The notes beneath the pieces are model-generated. The model had not been told where the DNA came from, did not search any database, and saw nothing but the letters and a program-made list of their open reading frames with translations. This document shows, in pieces, positions 49,479 to 55,480 of a DNA stretch of 64,000 nt; position 1 is the stretch's first letter; each line of letters opens with the position of its first letter. The stretch comes from Sporomusa silvacetica DSM 10669. Its GTDB lineage: Bacteria > Bacillota > Negativicutes > Sporomusales > Sporomusaceae. The stretch is taken from contig NZ_LSLK01000165.1 in NCBI RefSeq assembly GCF_002257705.1, positions 27,305 through 91,304 of the forward strand, in the 5' to 3' direction. Made by a program: the position numbers and the translations under genes.

Positions 49479-49796
49479 ATGAGCGAAAACAAACTGCTCG
49501 CATGGCAGGAGTTCCCCAATGGGTTGATTGCCAAGGCCATGAAAGACGAAAGCTTCCGCAAGGAGTTGCTTGCTAATCCCAAGGCGGTGATGGAAAAGGA
49601 AATGGACAAGCTAAAGAAAGGGGCTAAATTTCCCGCTGCTCTGGAGGTCAAGGTAATTGAGCAACCGGCAAATGTATTTTATCTTGTACTGCCAACCGCT
49701 ACGGGCCAAACTTCTGACGAAGAACTGGATATGGTCTCGGGTGGACAGGATGTTGTGCTGAACGGTGAGGGATTTGTTAATCATCTCGTTAACTAA
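49479..49796 (+). CDS. NHLP (nitrile-hydratase-like leader) RiPP precursor peptide
   Basis: 105 residues from ATG 49479 (GCAGGAGGT nine bases before). The leader resembles nitrile hydratase alpha subunit, the NHLP pattern: ESFRKELLANPKAVMEKEM, PAALEVKVIEQPANVFYLVL, then acidic ELDMVSGG ending in the double-Gly cleavage site. The 16-residue core that follows is rich in Asn and Val and has no Ser, Thr or Cys, so lanthionine or thiazole chemistry is excluded. No modifying enzyme, peptidase-transporter or other precursor is nearby. A terminator follows. Confidence 0.85.
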   Translation: MSENKLLAWQEFPNGLIAKAMKDESFRKELLANPKAVMEKEMDKLKKGAKFPAALEVKVIEQPANVFYLVLPTATGQTSDEELDMVSGGQDVVLNGEGFVNHLVN

Positions 49797-49821
49797 TGCC
49801 CTATATTGAGAAATAACGATT

Positions 49822-49851
49822 AAGCCCCTTGGCGTGTGCCGGGGGCATTTG
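49822..49851 (+). terminator. Terminator after the RiPP precursor
   Basis: AAGCCCC-ttggcgtgtgcc-GGGGGCATTT stem following the stop codon by 25 bases. Confidence 0.65.
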
Positions 49852-49934
49852 TATCTGTACTTATGTACTACATTAGTTGTGCCTGAATAGTGTTAATGTG
49901 ATATGTGGTGCAGTTGTTACAAAAAATAGCGAGA

Positions 49935-50114
49935 TTATTTGTCTGTCTCTATTTCATCTTCCGTTTTAGCTTGTTTGAGTTTTTTTAGTACTTCAAGATT
50001 CCATGCGAACGATTTAACCATGATGAGATCATGGCGCATACTGGGGAAGTTGTGATGTAGCAGGGCGATAAAGTTAGTGAAGCTCAGGGGGCTGTAGTAG
50101 CCCCCAAACGGCAA
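49935..50114 (-). CDS. Possible 59-aa protein coupled to a membrane micropeptide
   Basis: A TTG start five bases after the stop of the 30-aa peptide gene opens a 59-residue frame that looks coding, with PLSFTNFIALLHHNFPSMRH and a helical tail FAWNLEVLKKLKQAKTEDE. There is no separate ribosome site, so coupling would be needed. A GGGGGCT-actac-AGCCCCC hairpin lies in its first codons. A shorter start exists at ATG 50039. Confidence 0.35.
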   Translation of the reverse strand: MPFGGYYSPLSFTNFIALLHHNFPSMRHDLIMVKSFAWNLEVLKKLKQAKTEDEIETDK

Positions 50115-50119
50115 TATAG

Positions 50120-50212
50120 TTATTGCCAGGGATAGGATAACATTTCAAAGTATGCGATGGCTATAAGACATACTCCGATTACAACTAATGCTGCAATTGC
50201 TATTGCTGTCAT
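50120..50212 (-). CDS. Membrane micropeptide, 30 aa
   Basis: AAGGGGAGGCG lies 9 bases before the ATG. The product is one hydrophobic helix (MTAIAIAALVVIGVCLIAIA) with a short tail YFEMLSYPWQ. Unknown function; a similar stand-alone helix is encoded at 36182-36283. Confidence 0.55.
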   Translation of the reverse strand: MTAIAIAALVVIGVCLIAIAYFEMLSYPWQ

Positions 50213-50407
50213 AAGCATACGCCTCCCCTTTTGGTTAAACTATCCCAAGATAGTATCAGCGAAAACTGATTATTTATGTGAGGGTGGTAGTGTCAAAATT
50301 AAGCAAGTATCTAGAAAGCGCGGGGGAAGGGGTACTCTTCCTATGCAGGAATTTCTTTGCTAAGCTCGAATATCTCTTTTATAACATACTAGGGGGTAAT
50401 AATATAT

Positions 50408-50545
50408 ATGGCTAACTGCAATGAAGAAAACTGCACCTGTCCTAAAACTGATTGTGAACGGCATGGCAAGTGTTGCGAATGTATTAACTTCCATCGCAGT
50501 CAAGAAGGTAAGGTCTTTTGTATGCGGGATCAAGAAAGTAAATAG
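50408..50545 (+). CDS. Cys-rich small protein, DUF6485-like
   Basis: 45 residues: MANCNEENCTCPKTDCERHG then KCCECINFHRSQEGKVFC. Seven Cys arranged as C...C-x-C...C...CC-x-C with a final C fit the DUF6485 pattern of small putative metal-binding proteins. The GGGGGT upstream of the ATG is rather distant. Found alone with a terminator after it. Confidence 0.65.
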   Translation: MANCNEENCTCPKTDCERHGKCCECINFHRSQEGKVFCMRDQESK

Positions 50546-50606
50546 ATAACATAGGCCGCTTTTATAAAGCGTAGGGCGTCATTTCAAATATGACTAGCGG
50601 TTTAAG

Positions 50607-50645
50607 TAAAAAGATCTTGCGATGTTGCAAGGCCTTTTTCTTATT
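50607..50645 (+). terminator. Rho-independent terminator
   Basis: AAAGATCTTGC-gatgtt-GCAAGGCCTTTTTCTT stem-loop after the Cys-rich gene, immediately before repeat A. Confidence 0.7.
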
Positions 50646-50646
50646 T

Positions 50647-50756
50647 TCCAGATGGAAAGGTTAACTTTCCCTGGATTGAACGACTATACCCCTAAAGGGC
50701 ACAGGCGGCTTCTGTCGGCGTCCTAAAGGACTTGACACAAGCCAAGTCTTATCTTA
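50647..50756 (+). repeat. Dispersed repeat A, longer form
   Basis: Nearly identical to the copy at 46835, with the insert TACCCCTAAAGGGCACAGGC and GGCTTCTGTCGGCG; one change turns the last hairpin to ACTTGACACAAGCCAAGTC. Confidence 0.9.
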
Positions 50757-50783
50757 GCGTAGCAATAAAGGGAGGTTGTCGTA

Positions 50784-51002
50784 ATGTGTGGAATGAATTG
50801 GTACCGGGAGGAAATGGAAAGGGCTGAGGAGGATATAAACCGCCTGAGTGAATTGCTGGCGATGCTGGAAGCGCGCTATAAGCTGTCACCGGATGCCGAT
50901 CCCAGTATTTTAGCGGGGCTAAGTTCCGATATTATTGCCGTTTACAAGGAAATCATGTGGCGCAAGAATGCACTGGTAACGCCAAAATCCCCACAAGGTT
51001 AG
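50784..51002 (+). CDS. Small helical hypothetical protein, 72 aa
   Basis: AAAGGGAGG precedes the ATG by 8 bases. The product (MCGMNWYREEMERAEEDINR; LLAMLEARYKLSPDADPSIL) is an amphipathic two-helix protein, probably a coiled coil. No family is recognised. A terminator (AAAATCCCCACA...TGTGGGGATTTTAT, 50984-51020) overlaps its last codons. Confidence 0.6.
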   Translation: MCGMNWYREEMERAEEDINRLSELLAMLEARYKLSPDADPSILAGLSSDIIAVYKEIMWRKNALVTPKSPQG

Positions 51003-51020
51003 TACCTGTGGGGATTTTAT
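50984..51020. terminator. Bidirectional terminator overlapping a stop codon
   Basis: AAAATCCCCACA-aggttagtacc-TGTGGGGATTTT lies between convergent genes and contains the stop codon of the 72-aa gene. Confidence 0.85.
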
Positions 51021-51030
51021 ATGGCTGAAA

Positions 51031-51267
51031 CTATGACAATGAATCATCAAGGTCTTTATTTATGACTTCGTGATAAGAGGCTTCCTTAGTTGTGGCCGTA
51101 GAGTCAATCGAGGAGTTAATTTCAGCGCGGGTCAGGCTGTTATCACTGCCATTATCGCTAAACTTATCGGTTGCGTTTTCAGGTGCATCTTCATCGTAGC
51201 CGGTGGTAGCAAGTAGCAACTGAGCATCAGGTACACTGGAAAACATGCCAGAAATAAGTTTTTTCAT
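51031..51267 (-). CDS. Small acidic protein with the DNxL(S/T)RxxINSSI motif
   Basis: 78 residues from ATG 51267 (GGGGGGATTTG before it). The front MKKLISGMFSSVPDAQLLLA is mildly hydrophobic, followed by an acidic, Asn/Ser-rich region with SDNSLTRAEINSSIDSTATT, matching the product of 48343-48516. The rest of the two proteins differs, so this is a shared functional motif in a small paralogous family. No known domain. Confidence 0.65.
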   Translation of the reverse strand: MKKLISGMFSSVPDAQLLLATTGYDEDAPENATDKFSDNGSDNSLTRAEINSSIDSTATTKEASYHEVINKDLDDSLS

Positions 51268-51410
51268 CAAATCCCCCCTCATGCTAACAATTATATAGTG
51301 GTCATAATATATAGTGTTCCCAAACTTTTTATTTCAATAAAGCTTTTTGTAAAAAAAATAGAATGGCATAACGCCACTCTATTTTGATAAGGGGGAAGAT
51401 AGGGCTCACT

Positions 51411-51554
51411 TTATTTAGTAGATTTTATGTTGGCAAGAGCTTCTTCTTTTGACATGGTATCGCTAGTAGCTGCATTTTGCTGTGTTGTGCTTTTGTTAGC
51501 AGCGGACTGGCTTTGTTTGGCAACAGTGCTGTTTGATAAATCTTTAAATCCCAT
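51411..51554 (-). CDS. Small Ser/Ala/Gln-rich protein, 47 aa
   Basis: GGAGGTGAG lies 5 bases before the ATG. The sequence (MGFKDLSNSTVAKQSQSAAN, then STTQQNAATSDTMSKEEALA) has very low complexity, no Cys or aromatic residues apart from one Phe, and a helical Lys-rich end. It is in the style of small acid-soluble or intrinsically disordered spore-former proteins, but lacks SASP motifs. No family recognised. Confidence 0.55.
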   Translation of the reverse strand: MGFKDLSNSTVAKQSQSAANKSTTQQNAATSDTMSKEEALANIKSTK

Positions 51555-51618
51555 TCCACTCACCTCCACTGCTAGTATTCCCTATTCTGGATAAATATAC
51601 CACGAAACATTGAGTTTC

Positions 51619-51650
51619 TAAAAATAAATGGGTGGAAATATCCACCCATG
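51619..51650 (-). terminator. Terminator of the 39-aa gene
   Basis: Minus strand GGGTGGATATTTCCACCC followed by ATTTATTTTT, 4 bases past the stop codon. Confidence 0.75.
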
Positions 51651-51653
51651 GTA

Positions 51654-51773
51654 CTATCTACGGCACTTTTCTTCTTTTTTGACCTCTTTAGCGGAAGGGC
51701 AGATCTCTTTGCCGAATTCTACATTTTTTTCCTCTTTACAGCCGCTCTTGCACTGTTCTTGTTTTTTAGCCAT
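51654..51773 (-). CDS. Small Lys/Cys-rich protein, 39 aa
   Basis: AAAGGAGGTGATACC precedes the ATG. The product begins MAKKQEQCKSGCKEEKNVEF and contains CKSGC, GKEICPSAKEV and a final KCRR: four Cys in a very basic-acidic background, suggesting metal binding or disulfide use. A terminator is adjacent. No family recognised. Confidence 0.6.
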   Translation of the reverse strand: MAKKQEQCKSGCKEEKNVEFGKEICPSAKEVKKEEKCRR

Positions 51774-51807
51774 GGTATCACCTCCTTTAGCTAAGATGGG
51801 AGGCGTT

Positions 51808-51948
51808 TTAGTCGTCGATTATTTCGTTAATCATGAATTTGGCGGCTTGATAAATAAACGCGCCGACAGCCACGACCTTTAGCATGGAGGTCATGTCAAA
51901 ATCCATATCCATGTTCAGCATAGAATTACGTTTCTTTTTATGAAACAT
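51808..51948 (-). CDS. Small membrane-associated protein, 46 aa
   Basis: AACGAGGAGGTGGTAATT precedes ATG 51948; a longer frame upstream has no ribosome site. The product has a basic start (MFHKKKRNSMLNMDMDFDMT) and a hydrophobic segment (LKVVAVGAFIYQAAKFMI) ending NEIIDD, so it may lie at the membrane. No family recognised. Confidence 0.6.
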   Translation of the reverse strand: MFHKKKRNSMLNMDMDFDMTSMLKVVAVGAFIYQAAKFMINEIIDD

Positions 51949-52025
51949 AATTACCACCTCCTCGTTTGATAGTTTAACCAGAGCATAGCAATGTAACACA
52001 CAGTAAGAATTGGATTGAAATCCAA

Positions 52026-52063
52026 AAAATATTCCGATTGCTTAATAAGCAATCGGAATATTA
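52026..52063. terminator. Perfect hairpin, probable terminator
   Basis: ATATTCCGATTGCT-taat-AGCAATCGGAATAT, 14-bp stem, flanked by A-rich sequence on the left. Confidence 0.7.
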
Positions 52064-52110
52064 CGATAATAAGGATGAATAGGAAATATTAGGCCAAGGA
52101 GGGCTGTGGG

Positions 52111-52249
52111 ATGGTGACAAAAAATCCGGCTAGAACTTGCTAATCGTGACCATCGCAGTGCCACGGATGGCGCGAAGAAGAAGTCGGAGCAGAAGACAAC
52201 TTTTAAAGAGGTTTTTACCAGAGAGTTGGCAAGTGTTGTTAAGCGTTAG
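52111..52249 (+). pseudogene. Frameshifted small gene, about 43 aa if repaired
   Basis: AAGGAGGGC lies 8 bases before ATG. The frame MVTKNPARTC stops after ten codons, and the adjacent frame continues NRDHRSATDGAKKKSEQKTT to SVVKR and a TAG. Removing one base at the TGCTAAT junction would join them. Without the repair there is no gene of useful size, although the ribosome site is excellent. Confidence 0.45.
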
Positions 52250-52324
52250 GCTTGCAGAAAAGAAACTAGGTTTTCTGAGTTAGTGCATCACTAATGGGCA
52301 TAATAGATACAGAATCTCTAAGCA

Positions 52325-52570
52325 ATGGTGATGCGTATAATGATGAGCGTAAAAACAGGTCTGGAAATTGGCCGGATCCATCAAGAGTATGTGGATAAGA
52401 TTAATGAACTGAATGTAGCGGTACATAAGCTCGAAGAGTTTGGCTACACAAAAACAGTGCTTAAAGAGGAGCTTGCCAAGTTAACTACTGACTTGCAGAC
52501 ACTTGAAAGTACACGTTTTCAAGCGCTTGAGCCAGTAGTTATTACAACCTCGTTGCTTGGCGGCCGGTAA
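52325..52570 (+). CDS. Small coiled-coil hypothetical protein, 81 aa
   Basis: The product (SVKTGLEIGRIHQEYVDKIN; LKEELAKLTTDLQTLESTRF) is a long amphipathic helix pair. The start is uncertain: several ATGs (52325, 52340 region) exist and none has a clear ribosome site. A strong terminator follows the stop by 8 bases. No family recognised. Confidence 0.5.
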   Translation: MVMRIMMSVKTGLEIGRIHQEYVDKINELNVAVHKLEEFGYTKTVLKEELAKLTTDLQTLESTRFQALEPVVITTSLLGGR

Positions 52571-52577
52571 TGAATGA

Positions 52578-52620
52578 AATAAAAATCCGCACAATCCATT
52601 GTGCGGATTTTTATTTCTTA
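52578..52620. terminator. Bidirectional terminator
   Basis: AAATAAAAATCCGCACA-atcca-TTGTGCGGATTTTTATTT, a near-perfect 17-bp stem between convergent genes. Confidence 0.9.
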
Positions 52621-52626
52621 CAGGTA

Positions 52627-53253
52627 TTAGCTTATCCCTATAGCTATGGCAAGATCCTCAAAACCGCGGCGACTCATAGTTTGCCCTAACCGTTCACCAG
52701 GTTGTCCGTACGATTTATAGTAAGCAATGATTTTGGTAACCAAGGGTAAAACTTCTGTTGGCGGTATTTTTTCAGCGATAATACGTCCGGCCCGTGCCTG
52801 GCGGCTAGAGTTACCGCCGACAACAACAGTATAGCCGGCAGATACCCCATAGAGGCCAATATCCTTGACAAAAACCTCCGAACAAGCATTGGGACAACCG
52901 CTGACGCCGATGCGCAGCTTCCCAGGAAGCTCAGCTCCGTAAAACTCATTGTCAAGGGCCAGTCCAAGGGCGGTACTGTCTTGCATAGCACGTGAGCAAT
53001 AGGGTTTGCCTGCACATACGACTACGCTGCGTACAGTCTTGGCTGGCAGCGATTGGCTATCAAGGCCAAGTTCAGCCAAAGCCAGAGTGCGATCTTGCGG
53101 GTTTAGACCCAGGATGACAATACTATTGCCAGCGACCTTGATGGCGCCCGTGTATTTTTCTGCAATATCTGCCAAGTGGCGTAACATGACAGGTGTAACT
53201 AGACCACCAGGCAGACGTGGGGCAAGTGGTAGGGTAGTAGGTTGATGAGTCAT
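52627..53253 (-). CDS. Stand-alone siroheme/[4Fe-4S] nitrite/sulfite-reductase-like protein
   Basis: 208 residues. VVVCAGKPYCSRAMQDSTAL gives C-x5-C and VSGCPNACSEVFVKDIGLYG gives C-x3-C, the four ligands of the siroheme-linked iron-sulphur cluster. The N-terminal part (PGGLVTPVMLRHLADIAEKY) is a half-repeat of the ferredoxin-like domain. Full sulfite reductases have two such halves; this one corresponds to a single small unit, as in low-molecular-weight sulfite reductase-like proteins of anaerobes. Reaction unproven. No partner oxidoreductase is adjacent. Confidence 0.82.
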   Translation of the reverse strand: MTHQPTTLPLAPRLPGGLVTPVMLRHLADIAEKYTGAIKVAGNSIVILGLNPQDRTLALAELGLDSQSLPAKTVRSVVVCAGKPYCSRAMQDSTALGLALDNEFYGAELPGKLRIGVSGCPNACSEVFVKDIGLYGVSAGYTVVVGGNSSRQARAGRIIAEKIPPTEVLPLVTKIIAYYKSYGQPGERLGQTMSRRGFEDLAIAIGIS

Positions 53254-53466
53254 GGTATCCTCCTTAGTTTTCCCTTAATTATAGCAGGTTTTGTCAATCA
53301 TTGAAGTGATTTAGCTCACGGAGGCAGTGGACAAGCCGAAAATTGGCCGGAAAAAGTCGCGAAGAATGTAAAATTAATAGAGGAAATACCAATATTGGCG
53401 CGAATATTACGAGAAGAATGATTTCCAACAAAATACAATAATTTTTAGAATATTGGAGTGGATTCG

Positions 53467-55263
53467 ATGAAGGGAACGGTTGTTGGAACATGGGTCAACA
53501 CGGCCCATAAAATATGGGGCGAGTCATTGGCAGCGGGAGCAATGCAGCATGTTGGGTGGCAGCCTGATAAAATGTTTTTACCCACAGAGGAAGTCGAGGA
53601 TGACAAACCCAAGGCATTTGTTAAGTATCTAGCCGAAAAGACAGGTAAAAGCCAAGATGAGATATGGTTACATATTGGGAAAGATAATGTTATAACTTTT
53701 GCGCAGGCCTATCCGGCCTTTTTCCGCCAGGAAAGCCTATATTCTTTCCTCCGGTCCATGTACGATGTTCATGTTGTTATGGTAAAAAGGATACCGGGGG
53801 CTAAGCCGCCTGAGCTGTTAGTTGATCCGGTGTCGGAATATAGTGCGATAATAAACTATCGCTCTAAACGCGGCATGTTTGGCTATATGAGAGGTCTATT
53901 AGCAGGGGCGGCTGAGTTTTTTAAAGAAGACATTAAAACCGAGATTGTGGAGTCTTCGGCAGAGCACTTGAAGATGCTCATTACTTTCCCCAAACCGGTC
54001 AGCCATACCAAGGTTTACCGCTTGAACAAGCTGTTATCCCTTGGGGTCATGAGGAGTATTCCAGCCAAAATCGGTCTAGGGGTGGCTGTTGCGTCGTTGG
54101 TGGTAGACGGGGTGCTGATGGCCGCGGGGGTCAATGTATCGTTGTGGACGGCATTGGTTAGCGGCGTAGTAGCTGCTGGCGGTGCTGGGCTACTGCTGCA
54201 GCCGTTTGCAGCCATTAAAGAGGAAATGATCGCTATTCAGGAGCGGAAGTACTATACTGAGACCAAACTGGAATCTAGCGACGAGTTTGAAGATATCATG
54301 AATATGCTGGCAGAGTACAAGCGGAGGGTTAAGAGCGAATTCATCGGTTTTAAAGGGATAACCGATGAGATGAATAAATATGGTGATGATTTTAATATCC
54401 TGGCTTCACGGATGAAGGATACTTCAGATGAGATATCAGGAGTAGTGCATGATGTGGCTACTGCTGCCACCAATCAGGCCATGGAGACCGAAACAGCCGT
54501 GGGTATCTTAAATGGTAACCTTGAAACCTTGCGTACGGTAGTAACTGAGCAAAGTCAGAATAAAGAGCGCTTGGAAGCGGCGGTAGATGAAATCAATAAG
54601 GGTTTTGCCGATATACAGGTATCCAGCAATAAGCTGGGGCATAGCTTAGACAAATTTTCTGAGGTTAAGTCTTCTGCAGGACATCTCCAGAATCAGGCGA
54701 CCAAAATTAACGAAATTACCGGTATGGTGGCTGCTATTGCCGGCCAGACTAACTTATTGGCACTTAATGCTGCCATCGAGGCAGCCCGTGCCGGGGAGCA
54801 GGGCCGCGGTTTTGCCGTAGTGGCTGAAGAGGTCCGCAAGTTGGCAGAGCAGTCGCAGCATCATTCGGAAAGTATATCAAGCGACTTAAAAATACTTATG
54901 GGTATTATTGACAGTGTTGTGCAAATGATTGAAGATGAGTTTGACATCCTGGCTACTGAGAGCCGTCAAATGAATGAAGTGGTGGTTGGTAACACCCGCC
55001 ATTTAGACAATATTCATCTGGTAGCTGAAAATATTGTAGATATGATTACTAAGCTGGAACAGGAAATGACCGGTCTTAACGAGGTATATGGCAAAATTGA
55101 ATCATTGGCAGCTATTTCGGAAGAAAATTCTGCCGCCAGTGAAGAAGTTAGTGCTTCGGTACATATTTATAATGAGAAACTGCATGATATGATGGGGAAA
55201 ATTACCCAGTTCAAGACAGTAATTCAACATTTTAGTGAAGATATTAACACCTATCGTACCTAA
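53467..55263 (+). CDS. H-NOX heme gas-sensor chemoreceptor (MCP)
   Basis: 598 residues from ATG 53467 (GGAG 8 bases before). Residues 1-185 form an H-NOX domain beginning MKGTVVGTW, with His102 (DVHVVMVKRIPGAKPPEL) as heme ligand, Pro115, the Y131-x-S133-x-R135 propionate motif, and Trp9, Asn74 and Tyr140. These numbers coincide with the O2-binding H-NOX of Thermoanaerobacter, as I recall it. Two membrane helices follow at ~200-245, then the MCP domain with GQTNLLALNAAIEAARAGEQ. It would steer the cell according to O2 or NO. Confidence 0.95.
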   Translation: MKGTVVGTWVNTAHKIWGESLAAGAMQHVGWQPDKMFLPTEEVEDDKPKAFVKYLAEKTGKSQDEIWLHIGKDNVITFAQAYPAFFRQESLYSFLRSMYDVHVVMVKRIPGAKPPELLVDPVSEYSAIINYRSKRGMFGYMRGLLAGAAEFFKEDIKTEIVESSAEHLKMLITFPKPVSHTKVYRLNKLLSLGVMRSIPAKIGLGVAVASLVVDGVLMAAGVNVSLWTALVSGVVAAGGAGLLLQPFAAIKEEMIAIQERKYYTETKLESSDEFEDIMNMLAEYKRRVKSEFIGFKGITDEMNKYGDDFNILASRMKDTSDEISGVVHDVATAATNQAMETETAVGILNGNLETLRTVVTEQSQNKERLEAAVDEINKGFADIQVSSNKLGHSLDKFSEVKSSAGHLQNQATKINEITGMVAAIAGQTNLLALNAAIEAARAGEQGRGFAVVAEEVRKLAEQSQHHSESISSDLKILMGIIDSVVQMIEDEFDILATESRQMNEVVVGNTRHLDNIHLVAENIVDMITKLEQEMTGLNEVYGKIESLAAISEENSAASEEVSASVHIYNEKLHDMMGKITQFKTVIQHFSEDINTYRT

Positions 55264-55271
55264 CGTTGCAC

Positions 55272-55308
55272 CAGAGGCGGGGGATAAAACCCCGCCTCCG
55301 CTTGCTTT
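55272..55308 (+). terminator. Rho-independent terminator
   Basis: GAGGCGGGG-gataaaa-CCCCGCCTC followed by cgcttgcttt, after the H-NOX receptor. Confidence 0.8.
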
Positions 55309-55309
55309 A

Positions 55310-55400
55310 TCCAGATGGAAAGGTTAACTTTCCCTGGATTGAACGACTAAGGCTTCTGCCGGCGTCCGAAGGGACTTGGCACAAGCCAAGTCTTTTCTTA
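55310..55400 (+). repeat. Dispersed repeat A, full copy
   Basis: TCCAGATGGAAAGGTTAAC, GGCTTCTGCCGGCG, changed TCCGAAGGGA palindrome and ACTTGGCACAAGCCAAGTC. Long in-frame extensions of the next gene start inside this repeat and are not real. Confidence 0.9.
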
Positions 55401-55480
55401 TCCAGCCGGTGATGACCCAGGCGGGAATAAAATCCCTTGATTGTAGTGATAGTATTCTTAGGAAACAGTGGAGGTACAGC

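Noticed and set aside
46317..52620. Complete prophage
   Set aside because: No capsid, terminase, portal or integrase gene; only a possible tail-protein remnant and integration-like repeats.
5343..55400. Short peptide (about 11 codons, ME-x-x-TFPGLND) encoded in each full repeat A copy
   Set aside because: Frame is not kept in all copies and no ribosome site is conserved; likely a by-product of the hairpin sequence.
55376..55480. Longer N-terminus of the AAA+ regulator starting at 55376
   Set aside because: It begins inside repeat A, and GTGGAGGT plus ATG at 55481 gives a normal start.
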